A stretch of DNA of 64,000 nt from Primulina eburnea. Lineage: Eukaryota; Streptophyta; Magnoliopsida; Lamiales; Gesneriaceae. Below, in pieces: positions 34,482 to 46,300 of this stretch. Each line of letters starts with the position of its first letter. Position 1 is the stretch's first letter. The stretch covers positions 56,570 through 120,569 of the forward strand of contig NW_027331374.1 of the NCBI RefSeq assembly GCF_022965805.1, written 5' to 3'. A program made the translations under genes and the position numbers. The notes under the pieces were generated by a model. The model searched no databases. It saw only the letters and a list, made by a program, of their open reading frames with translations, and was not told the origin of the DNA.

Positions 34482-36389
34482 TCTGGGGACCCGGGCTCTA
34501 ATTCTTTTTCTTGGGATTAAATGGATTATTATTCTAAAACGTGGGTCAATTTTTCGCTTTTACATTTAATCAAATGTAATTAAACAAGCATCAATCTTTA
34601 TTTAATTTACAACATACAAACATAATATACATGTCTTATTCTGTATGTCCTCAACTAACCAGTATTAAAAGACAGTACATAATAAAAGACAACTACTGGT
34701 CCATCTGCTACGCCCGAGATCTCCACGCTAACACGATCATCTCTGTCTCGACCCAGATCCTGCCCCACCTGTTGTTATGCACACATACAGACATAACAAC
34801 AGCCGGAAAACCGGTGAGAACAATCCAAGTATAAACATGTATACATGCAGTAAAACAATCTAAAACATGAAACATGCTAATATGAATGTCATGCATATAT
34901 AATCATACAATGCGAGTCTAATCATGTCTAGACGCGACTCGACTAGAACTCTAGGGATCCCGTTGTGAATAAGACGTCACTGTCTGTCACCTACCCTCCC
35001 AATCGAGGTGCTGTACGTCTTATTCCTAGACTTCGGCCTGATCTGTATCCGCGTCTACAATAGGGGCGGTGATCTTCCCCTAAGCTGTGATATCGCCGAA
35101 CGTCTAGAAGTCTGCCTGATCTCCAGACTGTCCTATCTTAATGCATGAATACACAATCTGTAAACAAGCATAATCATTCTAATGCAATGCCACATGATCT
35201 GTAAACAAAGCATAGCAAGATTTGTATACAAGTCTATAATCAAATCTATAAACAATCATAATCATGTCTAGATATAAACAATGAAATAAGTATGTGATTT
35301 TGGTTGGGAAACTCAAATGTGATCTCATTTGATTCGTGATTCCCCAAACAAAACATGTACTATACCTTTCGTCGCACAGTTGCTGTCACGGTCGACAATA
35401 CGAATCTGAAATGGAAATGTTGATACAAAATCTATCAATCTCTTATCTAATCAACACATATCCAAGTCACTACGTGATCTCGATACAATTTGACGGCATA
35501 ACGACGTATATTCTTAATACCGGTCAGTCCAATCTCAACATATATCAACATTGTGCAATTCTCAACTCATAATCATCATAATATCTATGACAAGATCACA
35601 GAATCTGCATAATCTCATGTCAACATATGCTAAAACTCATAACAATTGAGTTCGATATCATTTCTTCGTTCCGGTTTCAAATCTACAATCCTTGTAATCA
35701 TAAGAACATATTTCTTAACTTAAATTATAATTCTCCCAACACATATGAATCAAAACATGCTGGAATTTGACAAAACATATACCCTTTTGAAGCCCTTGAT
35801 ACAAGGAGTTCAAAACCGAAATCGAAACTAAATTCGGATGGCTAAATCTTAAAATATCTTACCTCAAACCTTGAAGGAAACTTGAGGAATTCTAATAGAT
35901 TCTCTCGATTCAGTTCTGAAACGATGAAAGGATGAATCAGCACTAAGTATTTATACCTCAGGCCATGTGTCAACATAAGAACAAAGGTTGATTTCTCGGA
36001 AGTATGACCGCGGGTGCGGTAACGCTAGGAGCGCGGGTGCGCTATGCCTTCGGCAGAAATATCATTTTTCAAAACCTTCGACCGCGGGTGCGGTCATGTA
36101 AACACCGCGGGTGCGGTCTCAGCACCGCGGGTGCGGTCTAATCTACCGCGGGTGCGGTGTAGCTACGGGAATTTTACTAACTTTCTGCCCATTGCACCGC
36201 GGGTGCGGTGCTTGCCAGACCGCGGGTGCGGTCTTGCACAGCTAAAATTCGTATTTTATCGCATCGTTTCGCCTTGCCAGACCGCGGGTGCGGTCTTGCA
36301 CAGCTAAAATTCATATTTTATCGCATCGTTTCGCCCCGTCTGTTCTTGCATTTCGTATTCAACTATCTACAAGAATCTCAGGCATTACA
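34482..36389 (-). repeat. El7 3' LTR
   Basis: 1908 bp. Nine ACCGCGGGTGCGGT-type dyads lie at 36008-36300, among them a tandem duplication of about 62 bp (36213-36336). TATAAATA (minus) lies at 35948-35955. Several ORFs here are translated dyad repeats, not genes. Confidence 0.93.
35948..35955 (-). promoter_or_regulatory. El7 TATA box (3' LTR copy; 5' copy at 53905-53912)
   Basis: TATAAATA on the minus strand about 50 bp downstream of the dyad cluster. The functional copy is the one in the 5' LTR at 53905-53912. Confidence 0.7.
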
Positions 36390-36427
36390 TTTCTCCCCCT
36401 CTAAAACATAAGTTCGTCCTCGAACTT
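36390..36427 (-). other. El7 polypurine tract and 3' hairpin
   Basis: Purine tract AGAGGGGGAGAAA beside the LTR. Hairpin AAGTTCG-AGGA-CGAACTT at 36410-36427: relative to El5 one base pair is changed on both sides (T:A to G:C). Confidence 0.85.
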
Positions 36428-36489
36428 GAAATAAATCAATTAGAGTATTTAAAACAGTATTACCATCTAAATCTGAATAAATACTTACA

Positions 36490-37496
36490 TCATATAAATA
36501 ACTCGGGGTGTTTCTGCCTCATGTCTGCCTCTGTTTCCCAAGTCGCTTCCTCGATGCCATGACGACTCCACTGAACTTTCACAAGTGGAATAATCTTCGT
36601 TCTGAGCTTCTTTTCTTTCCGATCCAGAATCTGTATTGGTTGTTCCACATAGCTCAAAGTCTGATCAAGTTCAGCTTCGTCAGGTTGAATAACATGAGAA
36701 ACATCTGGCATGTACTTACGCAACATCGATACATGAAAAACGTCATGTATTCCCGATAGAGAAGGAGGAAGTGCAAGTCGATAAGCTCGATCGCCAATCT
36801 TCTCAAGAATCTCGTAAGGACCAATGTATCGAGGAGATAGTTTCCCGCGTTTGCCAAATCGAACAACGCCTCTGAATGGAGAAATCTTTAAGAATACTCT
36901 ATCTCCTGCCTCAAATACTAACGGTCTACGTCTGATATTGGCATACTTGGCTTGTCTATCTTGCGCCGTCTTCATTCTCTTCTGAATGACTTTCACTTTC
37001 TCTGTCATGTCACGAATCATATCCGGCCCAAGTTCTGGCACTTCTGAGATATCATCCCAATATAGCGGAGATCTGCACTTCTTGCCATACAAAGCTTCAA
37101 ACGGTGCCATCTCAATGCTCGTCTGGTAGCTATTATTGTAAGAAAATTCGCAAAGAGGTAGAGAATCTTGCCAACTAGTACCAAAATCTAGCACTACGGC
37201 TCTCAATATATCCTCTAAAGTCTGGATAGTCCGCTCTGACTGTCCGTCTGTCTGAGGATGATAAGCAGTACTCAGGTGTAATGTCGTACCTAAGGCCTGC
37301 TGCAAACTGTGCCAAAAGTGAGAAGTGAATCGTGGATCACGATCTGATACGATAGACTTCGGCACACCATGCAATCTGACTACCTCTCGAATATATATCT
37401 CCGCCATCTGATCTTGTCTATACGTCATTCTGTACGGAATGAAGCAAGCAGATTTAGTCAGTCTGTCAATAATGACCCAAATCGCATCGCAGCTCT
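36490..37496 (-). pseudogene. El7 pol end: integrase core and chromodomain
   Basis: Reads [31 protein letters not shown] (Asp), [19 protein letters not shown] (Glu), barrel [20 protein letters not shown] and chromodomain-like tail (ILDRKEKKLRTKIIPLVKVQW..EEATWETEADM), ending HPELFI. Joined to upstream pol only across a 1-nt frameshift near 37496 (SSRAAMRF against SCDAIWV). Confidence 0.92.
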
Positions 37497-39390
37497 GGAT
37501 GATCGAGGTAACTTCGTCACAAAATCCATGGAAATGTGGTCCCATTTCCATTCTGGAATAGATAAACTCTGAAGTAATCCCCCGGGCTTCTTCCTCTCAG
37601 CTTTTACTTGTTGGCAGTTCAAACACTTAGACACAAATTCTGCAATATCTGATTTCATTTGTTTCCACCAGAACTGTGTCTTCAAATCATTGTACATCTT
37701 TCTGCCACCAGGATGGATGCTGAACCGACTACAATGTGCTTCGGACATAATCTGATGTTTCAAATCTGGAATATCTGGCACTACAAGGCGGTTATTCACA
37801 TATAGCACATGATCATGTACCTGATATTCTGACATGTGCCCTGCTTGAACCATTTGAATTGATTTCTGCACATTTTGATCTGTTCTTTGTGCTTCTTTAA
37901 TTCTCATTATCAAGTCTGGTTCAACTCGAATCATAGCAAGTCGTAGTGGTTTACTATCTGTATCAAATGTTAATCCAGCCAAACAACAGTCTTCAATCAT
38001 ATTTGTAACACCTATTGTTGACAAGGATAAAGAACATACCTTTCGACTCAAGGCATCTGCTGCTGTGTTTGACTTTCCTGGATAGTATTTGATTTCGCAG
38101 TCAAAATCTTTCATTAAATCTAACCATCTACGCTGCCACATGTTCAATTCTGATTGAGAGAATAGGTACTTTAGGCTCTTGTGATCGGAGAAGATCTCAA
38201 ATTTTTCGCCGTAGAGATAATGACGCCAAATCTTTAATGCAAATACGATAGCCGCCAATTCCAGATCATGAATGGGGTATCGAACTTCATGTGGCTTCAA
38301 TTGTCTCGAGGCGTATGCGACCACATGGCCTCGCTGCATAAGAACACATCCCAAACCTCTATGAGAAGCATCACAATACACAACAAAATCACCCGTACCT
38401 GAAGGTATTGTCAGTACTGGAGCACTGGTCAGCCTTTTCTTCAACTCTAGAAAGCTAGATTCGCACTCCTCTGACCAAACAAATGGTGCATTCTTTTGCG
38501 TTAATTGAGTTATTGGCTTTGCAATACTGGAGAAATCTTGAATAAATCTTCGGTAGTATCCGGCTAAGCCCATTAAACTGAGTATTTCCGGTACAGAAGT
38601 TGGTCTTGACCAACTTATCACAGCTTCCACTTTACTTGGATCAACAGAAATACCATCTCCAGAAATAATATGCCCCAAGAATACAACTCGATTCAACCAA
38701 AACTCACACTTTGACAATTTAGCATACAGTCGCTCGTTTCTCAACGTCTGCAAAACAATTCTGAGATGCTCTGCATGCTCATATCTGTTCTTCGAATACA
38801 CCAAAATATCATCAATGAAAACAATAACAAATTCATCCAAATATTTCTGAAACACTTGGTTCATCAAGCCCATAAATACCGCAGGAGCATTGGTTAAACC
38901 AAAAGGCATGACAATAAATTCGTAATGTCCATACCTGGTTCGAAATGCTGTCTTTGGTATGTCTATATCTCGAACTCTGAGCTGATGATACCCAGAACGT
39001 AGATCAATCTTAGAATAGACAGAGGATCCCAGCAACTGATCAAATAGATCATCAATTCTAGGCAAAGGATATTTGTTCTTGATCGTTGCCTTATTCAGTT
39101 GCCGGTAGTCTATACACAATCGCATCGAATCATCTTTCTTTCGCACAAACAGCACCGGAGCGCCCCAAGGAGATACACTAGGTCTGATATATCCCTTGGC
39201 CAGAAGATCTTCTAATTGTGCTTTCAATTCTTTTAGTTCAATAGGTGCCATCCTATACGGAGCTCTCGAAATAGGAACGGTACCTGGTACAAGTTCAATG
39301 CTAAAATCTACCTCTCGAACCGGAGGTAATCCTGGGATCTCATCTGGAAAAATATCTGCAAATTCCCGTACTACTGGCAGATCTTCCAAG
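37497..39390 (-). pseudogene. El7 pol: RT, RNase H, integrase N-terminus
   Basis: [24 protein letters not shown] linker, RT ([41 protein letters not shown]), RNase H ([27 protein letters not shown]), integrase zinc region ([17 protein letters not shown]) and [13 protein letters not shown]. Bounded by 1-nt frameshifts near 39391 (SPAWK against SGLED) and near 37496. Confidence 0.92.
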
Positions 39391-40046
39391 CCGGACTCGT
39401 CTTCTGCATATCTACAGCATAAACAAAGAAACCATCTGCTCCTCTTTGCAATAACCTGTTCATAGTCAGAGCCGAAATCAAGGGAATCCGAGATCTGGAA
39501 CCCTTCCCGTAGAATTTCCACTCGTCTGTCATCTCGGGTCTGAATCTGACAATCTTGTGGAAACAATCCACGGTGGCTCTGTACTTTGTTAGCATGTCAA
39601 TACCGACTATACAATAAAAATCAGCTATAACCAATACTATACACTCTAGGTCAATCTCATGCCCCTTAAACTGTAGAATGCAATGTCTAACCGTAGTTAT
39701 AGATATCAATCCACTTCCCAACGGAGAATTAATAGACACCACATCTAACAAAGATTCAACAGGCAATGAATGCCATAATGCAAATCGCTCTGAAATGAAT
39801 GTATGCGATGCACCCGTATCTATCAAGATATATGCAGGATAACCATAAAGGAGACAATTACCTGCTATAACATCATCTGGTGCATCTTGTGCTTGCTCTT
39901 CTGTCAATGCAAACACTTGAGCCTGTTGCCGAAGAGGTTGACTCACTGTCTGACTACCTCGAGCTCTGGGTTGAGTCGGTGCTGGTGGAGGCTGAAAAGA
40001 GTGAACCGATGATGCCTGCCGCTCAAACTGAGGTACTGACCCGGAT
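39391..40046 (-). pseudogene. El7 gag end and protease
   Basis: Continues Gag after the El8 insertion: proline-rich linker, QVFALTEEQAQDAPDDVIAG, then protease PAYILIDTGASHTFISERF (DTG) and [15 protein letters not shown]. Gag runs directly into protease with no intron, unlike El5/6. Cut at 40042-40046 (TSD cggat) by El8. Confidence 0.9.
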
Positions 40047-41659
40047 TCTGACACCCTGACCCGATACAATTAAAATACAGCGGAATTTAAAATTTTCTTT
40101 AAAATGGAAGGAGTTTCAAAATACATTTCATAAAAATGTTTACAAAATAATCACATGATCATTCAAATGACATACAAAATACAAAATAATCATTCTTATG
40201 ATCATGTCCCAAAAATGATACAAAATAATCTTCCTTCCAACGGTGTATGCATATGACCCCCATCCACGATCACTGTCCTGGTCGGTCACTCTTATCTGCA
40301 TCACATGAAAATAACTGAAATGAGTATAAATCTCAGCAAGTGGAACTCTACATAGCAATGATACATAGTATACTCTGTAAAACATGACTTTGAAATCATA
40401 AATACCATCAACTCTGAAACATGAATACTGTAGCAATAACTGTAGCAATAGCATATCAATAAGATAGCAATAAGATGGTATTCTCTTTTCTCTGGTTGGA
40501 TTGATATCAATAGTATCTCTGCTCTGGTGCTAATATCCCTATCGATATAAACCGATAACTCTGAGGGATAAAAGCCTATGGTCGATGATCATCTAATTGC
40601 ATGCAATGCTCTGACTATGATTAATCAATCCAATAAAACATTTGAACTCTGAATATCATTTAAAGCCGTCGTTTCGCAATCTCTATCTTTTCTCTTGTAT
40701 TCTCTTTTTAACAATAGTGAGACTTACAATGCCTCCAATAGATAATCAATGAAATCAATACATAACAATGGATCAATGGAAGGGAATAACACTTTGAAAC
40801 CTTTAAAACACAATACATATATCATCATGTGAGCAAAAAGGATGAAATTCCACTTACAAACCAATAGAACACCTCAAACTTAGCTCTTGGCACACCACCT
40901 ACAACAATAATCCATAAACAACACCAAAATCAACTCTATATCCAAAAATACAAGTCAAATAATCCATTAACCAACTCAAACATCAAGCCCAAGTCAACCC
41001 TTAACTCAAAACCTTAATAGAATCGCACCAAAAACTTACCTAAGCTTCCTTATACCACGGAGAACGTCGATCTCAAGTCGGAAAACCAAACCAATCCAAG
41101 AATCAAAGGTAGGAAGCAAAAGAAATGGAGGAAAACCCTTGGAAAATGAGAGGAAATCTCGAAAATGGAAGATAGAATAGGATAAGGTATGGCCAACAAC
41201 TCCAAAAAGCAACTAAATATCTCGCCCATACTTACACCGCGGGTCCGGTCACACAAGCACCGCGGGTGCGCTAAGCTCACGGCATTCCAACAAAATTCCC
41301 ATGCACGATGACCGCGGGTGCGGTGCTGCAATTACCACGGGTGCGGTCTCACCGCGGGTGCGGTGCTTCCACTGCCGCGGGTGCGGTGTCCTCACGGTAA
41401 AAACATCAAAATCCAACATAAATGACCGCGGGTGCGGTCCTTGCAAGGGTGCGGGTGCGGTACCACTTCGGCCAAGAACAAACCAAGGCAACTGAAAATC
41501 GAACCGAAACACTGAAACGAACAACCAACAACATCTAATACCTCAAGACAACAATAACCAATAATACTATGGTCCAAAACACAACTCTAAACATCTAAAT
41601 CATAACACAAATAACAAGTAAAGCTTAAACCGTACCGTACACCGGGCTCGGCTATTACA
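40047..41659 (-). repeat. El8 3' LTR
   Basis: 1613 bp. ACCGCGGGTGCGGT-type dyads at 41235-41462, and GATGCAG with a TGAG...CTCA stem near 40290-40340. No gene: ORFs at 41050-41577 are dyad repeats. Confidence 0.94.
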
Positions 41660-41695
41660 ATCTCCCCTCCTTAGAGGAATTTCGTCCGCGAAATT
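41660..41695 (-). other. El8 polypurine tract and 3' hairpin
   Basis: AAGGAGGGGAGAT beside the LTR. Hairpin AATTTCG-CGGA-CGAAATT at 41678-41695, with a loop variant CGGA. Confidence 0.85.
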
Positions 41696-41699
41696 GACG

Positions 41700-44464
41700 T
41701 CACTGCTCGAACAACTCAGGATACTTCTCTCTCATCTCAATCTCTGGTTACCACGTAGCCTCCTCGATCAAATGGTTCCTCCAAAGGACTTTAACGATGC
41801 CGATCTCTTTGTTCCTCAATACTCTAACTGTGCGATCCAAAATCTGGACCGGAATCTCTTGGTAAGTCAAATTCGGCGTCAAGTCCAATGGCTCGTGGCG
41901 AAGAACATGGGAAGGATCTGCAATATACTTCCTGAGCATCGATACGTGAAACACATTATGGACTCTGTCAAGATCGGGCGGTAGGGCTAATCTGTAGGCT
42001 CGGTCACCAACTCTGTCCAATATCTCGAATGGACCAATGAATCTCGGACTCAACTTGCCCTTCTTGCCAAATCTCATCACACCCTTGAGAGGTGCTATCT
42101 TCAGAAATACATGATCGCCTACCTCGAACTGCAATGGTCTACGACGAACATCTGCATAGCTCTTCTGCCTCGACTGAGCAGTCTTCATCCTCTCTCTGAT
42201 AACTGCAACAACATCGGCAGTCTGCTGGACCAACTCGGGACCCAACATCTTCCTCTCACCAACCTCATCCCAAAACAAAGGAGATCTACACTTCCTGCCA
42301 TAAAGAGCCTCATACGGTGCCATGCCAATCGACGCCTGGTAACTGTTGTTGTACGTGAACTCCACAAGTGGCAATTTAGAATCCCAGCTACCAGAATAAT
42401 CAATAGTACAAGCTCTGAGCATATCCTCAAGAATCTGAATGACTCTCTCTGACTGACCGTCGCTCTGAGGGTGATAAGCTGTACTGAAAGCTAATCGAGA
42501 ACCCATAGCTCTGTGAAGACTCTTCCAAAACTCGGAGGTAAACCTGGGGTCACGATCAGACACAATCGACACGGGCACACCATGAAGTCTAACAATCTCT
42601 GCAATGTAGTCCTCGGCATACTGATTCATGGAGTACGTCGTCTTGACTGGAAGGAAATGAGCTGACTTGGTCAATCGATCAACAATAACCCAAATGAAAT
42701 TGAAACCTCTCTGCGTCCTGGGCAGACCAGTCACGAAATCCATAGTGATATGCTCCCACTTCCACTGAGGAATCGGCAAAGAAAGCAATGTCCCAGCAGG
42801 TCTCTGATGCTCAATCTTCACCTGCTGACAAGTAAGGCACTGAGAAATGAACAAAGCAATATCTTTCTTCATACCTGGCCACCAGTAGAGTCGACGAAGA
42901 TCCTGATACATCTTCGTACTGCCTGGATGAATTGAATAAGGTGCGGTATGAGCCTCTGTCAAGACGTCTCTACGAATATCGTCGCCAATAGGAACACAAA
43001 TACGGCCTCTGAAAGTCACCAATCCATCACCATTCGAACAAAACTCTGAATTACCCCTCTCCTCAGCTCTAGCTCTCAACTCTAGCAACTGCACATCAGT
43101 CGCCTGCTCTCTACGGATCCTGTCCGTCAAAGTAGATCGAATAACCAACGCTGAAAGACGAGCAATGGTACCTGGAATCACCAGATCAATCTCCTCTCTC
43201 TGCAAATCCATCAACAACGGCCTCTGAATCAAAGAACTCAAAGAAGCACTCGACTTGCGGCGCAAAGCATCAGCCACAACGTTCGCCTTCCCTGGGTGAT
43301 AACTGATCGTCACATCATAATCTTTGACCAGCTCTAACCACCTCCTCTGTCGCATATTGAGCTCTTTCTGAGAAAACAGATACTTCAAACTCTCGTGGTC
43401 TGTGAAGACCTCACACTTTTCGCCATACAAGTAATGTCTCCAAATCTTCAGGGCGAAAACCACAGCTGCTAGCTCCAAATCGTGCGTCGGATAATTCTTC
43501 TCATAATCCTTCAACTGGCGAGAAGCATAGGCAATGACCTTACCTCGCTGCATCAGCACTGCACCAAGGTCTCTCTTCAACGCATCGGTAAAGACCACAA
43601 AATCCTCGGAACCACTAGGCAAAGAAAGAACAGGAGCTGTCGTCAACCTGTCCTTCAACTCCTTAAATGCACGCTGACAATCGATAGACCACTCGAACTT
43701 CACAGTCTTCCTCGTCAGATTGGACAATGGCAGGGCAATCTTGGAAAAATCTGAAATGAAACGACGATAGTAACCCGCCAAACCAAGGAAACTGCGTACC
43801 TCTGAAACAGTGGTAGGAATAGGCCAATTCTGAATCGCCTCTAACTTCAATGGATCAACAGCAATGTCATCTCTCGAAACGACATGGCCTAGAAAAGAAA
43901 TCTGATCCAGCCAAAACTCACACTTCTTCAACTTGGCGAACAGCCTCTTCTCTCGCAACAACCGAAGAACCACTCTGAGATGCTCTACATGAAGCTCTCT
44001 GGACTTGGAATAGATCAGAATATCGTCGATAAAGACAATGACGAAGCTATCCAGATAAGGCTTGAACACACGGTTCATCAGATCCATAAAGACTGAAGGG
44101 GCATTGGTCAAACCAAAAGACATAACCATAAACTCATAGTGACCGTACCTGGTCCGGAACGCTGTCTTAGGGATATCAGACTCCCTAACCTTCAACTGAT
44201 AGTAGCCAGACCGAAGATCAATCTTCGAGAATACAGTGGCACCATGGAGCTGATCAAACAAATCATCTATCCGTGGCAACGGATACTTGTTCTTGACAGT
44301 TACTTTGTTGAGCTCCCTGTAGTCGATACACAGCCGCAAAGATCCATCCTTCTTCTTAACAAAAAGAACCGGAGCTCCCCAAGGCGAAGAACTCGGACGA
44401 ATGAAACCCTTATCTAGAAGATCCTGCAACTGCGCCTTCAACTCCTTCATCTCAGTAGGGTCCA
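41700..44464 (-). pseudogene. El8 pol: RT, RNase H, integrase, chromodomain
   Basis: About 905 open codons after the El9 insertion: RT ([42 protein letters not shown]), RNase H ([29 protein letters not shown]), integrase ([43 protein letters not shown]), barrel and chromodomain-like tail ([26 protein letters not shown]). A TAA at 41748-41750 replaces the Glu of EEATWEPE; sixteen in-frame codons remain to the original TGA at 41700. The RNase H TDA-S motif reads TDAL. It cannot be joined to the protease part because El9 separates them. Confidence 0.94.
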
Positions 44465-45969
44465 TGTAGTAGCCCGAATTCCAAATTGGGTAATTAACGG
44501 AGTAATGGTGATTAAGAAGGTTTAATGTGTAATTTTGACCGAGTCATGATCGGACGGACCGAAGATGGTTCGGAAGCACCGAAGAGGTCGGAAGGTCCGA
44601 AGTGAGTTCGGTGGATCCGATCATTAGGTGTCAAGAGTTGATCGACACGTGGGAGTTCGGACGTTGCGAAGTGTAGGTTCGGTGGATCCGATCATGAGGT
44701 GTCAAGAGCAGCTGGACACGTGCATGTTCGGACGGTCCGAAGTGTATGATCGGAGGATCCGATCATGAGCTGTCAAGAGCCAATGGACACGTAGCGTTCG
44801 GACGTTCCGAAGTGTTGTTCGGAGGATCCGAACATGGCCTATAAATAGTGCTCGGATTTCTCATTTTTGACTTGCCAATTTCTTGAGTTTTCTCTCATTT
44901 TGGAGAGTTTGGAAGGTTTCTAGGGTTAGTTGTTGGTCGAGCGATAGCCAGGAGCTGCCAGGAGTGGTAGCGTAGCGACGTCTGAGTTACGAGGCAATCG
45001 ACATCAAAGGGCTGTCGACGGACGAAGGTAAACCCTAAACCTTTGGTAGTACTAGGGAGTGCTGGTTTTGCTAGTCTAGCATGGTAGTATTGTTCATTGG
45101 GTGCTTTTGATGCGTAGGCTTGTGCTAGACCTGTTTAGCGGTGTTGCGTAAGGATAGGCTTGCTGTGATAGAGGTACGAAAGTACTATCCGAGATATCCT
45201 GGTTGAGTATACATTCTTATATGTGTTGCATGATTATGTGGTGCATTGATATATGTCATATGATGCATGCTATTATGTCACGTTTATTACTGCACGTTGC
45301 ATTTCATGTTGAGCCGTATTCTCCTTCGAGATAGCCTTTACTGTTGAGCTGTATCTCTTTCGAGATAAGCTATATCTTGGGGCCGCTCAGCCCTGTCTTG
45401 TGGACGCATGGACACCGAGAGTACACAGTGGCCGACGGGTCGGGAGGGCTTCGGTGGTCCGGGACATTTTAGGTCCACGTCTGTCTTGTAGTGGATGCAG
45501 TGACCCAGAGGTGTACCGCGCGGCACTATCCACTTGGCGCCTCTAGACTGAGCATTGTTGAGATCCTTTTGTGACTCCTGTTTCTTGACTACCCCGGTAT
45601 CATGATCATAGCATGTGCATTTCATATAGGTCTGTATACTCATACTTTTGTACTGGGCGTTCTTATCGCTCACGTCCTCGGTTTTGTTTATTCTTGGACA
45701 CCCCATTCCCTCGGGGCAGGCCTCAGGTTGGACAGCTCAGGAGGAGCAGGAGGAGGACGTTGAGTAGCTGGTTGGTTTAGTTTATCGGTATTGTTTTGAT
45801 TCGATATGGTTGTATTGGATATTTTATTTTTGAGTTATTCTAGACTTCGATTGGGTTGTATAACCATTTATTTTGTTGACTTTTCCGCTGTTATCTCTGT
45901 TTATTGTTAATTAGGTTAATTGCATGCTTAGTTTTTGATTAGTAGGTGATTCTGGAACGGGTCACTACA
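44465..45969 (+). repeat. El9 5' LTR with repeated dyad/ABRE-like promoter
   Basis: TGTAGTAGCC..GTCACTACA. U3 holds about three units of ~68-70 bp (about 44600-44840), each with a TTCGGACNNTCCGAA-type dyad, a GGATCCGA box and gacacgt(g/a). The TATA box follows. A 122-codon antisense ORF (45338-45706) is identical in the other LTR but looks like chance. Confidence 0.95.
44840..44847 (+). promoter_or_regulatory. El9 TATA box (second copy 46676-46683)
   Basis: TATAAATA in catggcctataaatagtgc directly after the last dyad unit. Transcription would start about 30 bp further on. Confidence 0.75.
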
Positions 45970-45973
45970 TTTA

Positions 45974-45985
45974 TGGTATCAGAGC
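45974..45985 (+). promoter_or_regulatory. El9 primer binding site
   Basis: TGGTATCAGAGC, 4 nt after the 5' LTR: tRNA-Met, plus orientation. Confidence 0.93.
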
Positions 45986-46068
45986 ATGCATACGATTTTG
46001 GGATATAGATTTCTGTTTTGGGATTTCCGTTGACCAATTTACTAGTTTCCCCATTCTATGTTGTAGCA

Positions 46069-46221
46069 ATGGCTGACCACTTTGGTGATGAGAGTAGTCA
46101 GGGGAGTGTAGGTCGTTGGGGTGACCAGGACGATCGTAGACGTCATTCTTTCTGTTTCTACTCCGATGGATCATTCGGTTTTAGCCAAGCGTCTAGTGAT
46201 GGGTTGTCCTTTAGATTTTGA
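46069..46221 (+). pseudogene. El9 residual gag N-terminus
   Basis: Small ORF MADHFGDESSQGSVGRWGDQDDRRR..., about 50 codons, starting near the usual gag position after the PBS. It is acidic and Arg-rich like Gag N-termini here, but has no capsid or zinc knuckle, so identity as gag is inferred from position. The following frame reaches the hairpin region directly, showing where the rest of gag-pol was deleted. Confidence 0.5.
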
Positions 46222-46264
46222 GGGTAACGATGTTGTTATTTCGTTTTGTTCATTCTCTAAGCTT

Positions 46265-46300
46265 GATTTCGAGGACGAAATCTTTTTAAGGGGGGGAGAA
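46265..46300 (+). other. El9 3' hairpin and polypurine tract
   Basis: GATTTCG-AGGA-CGAAATC (46265-46282): the outermost pair is G:C instead of A:T. Then tttttaag and aagggggggagaa up to the 3' LTR. Confidence 0.85.

Noticed and set aside
34482..34492. LTR start of El7 at the upstream tgttt (34478)
   Set aside because: That boundary gives no matching TSD; 34482 gives ATGTT on both sides and aligns with the 5' LTR.
37458..39566. Treating the N-terminal ~50 codons of this frame ([10 protein letters not shown]...) as protein
   Set aside because: Overlaps the protease frame 39391-40046; real pol reading enters only after the frameshift near 39391.
45338..45706. 122-codon minus-strand ORF repeated identically at 47174-47542
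   Set aside because: Identity follows from LTR identity; antisense to the LTR transcript, no family resemblance or codon signal.
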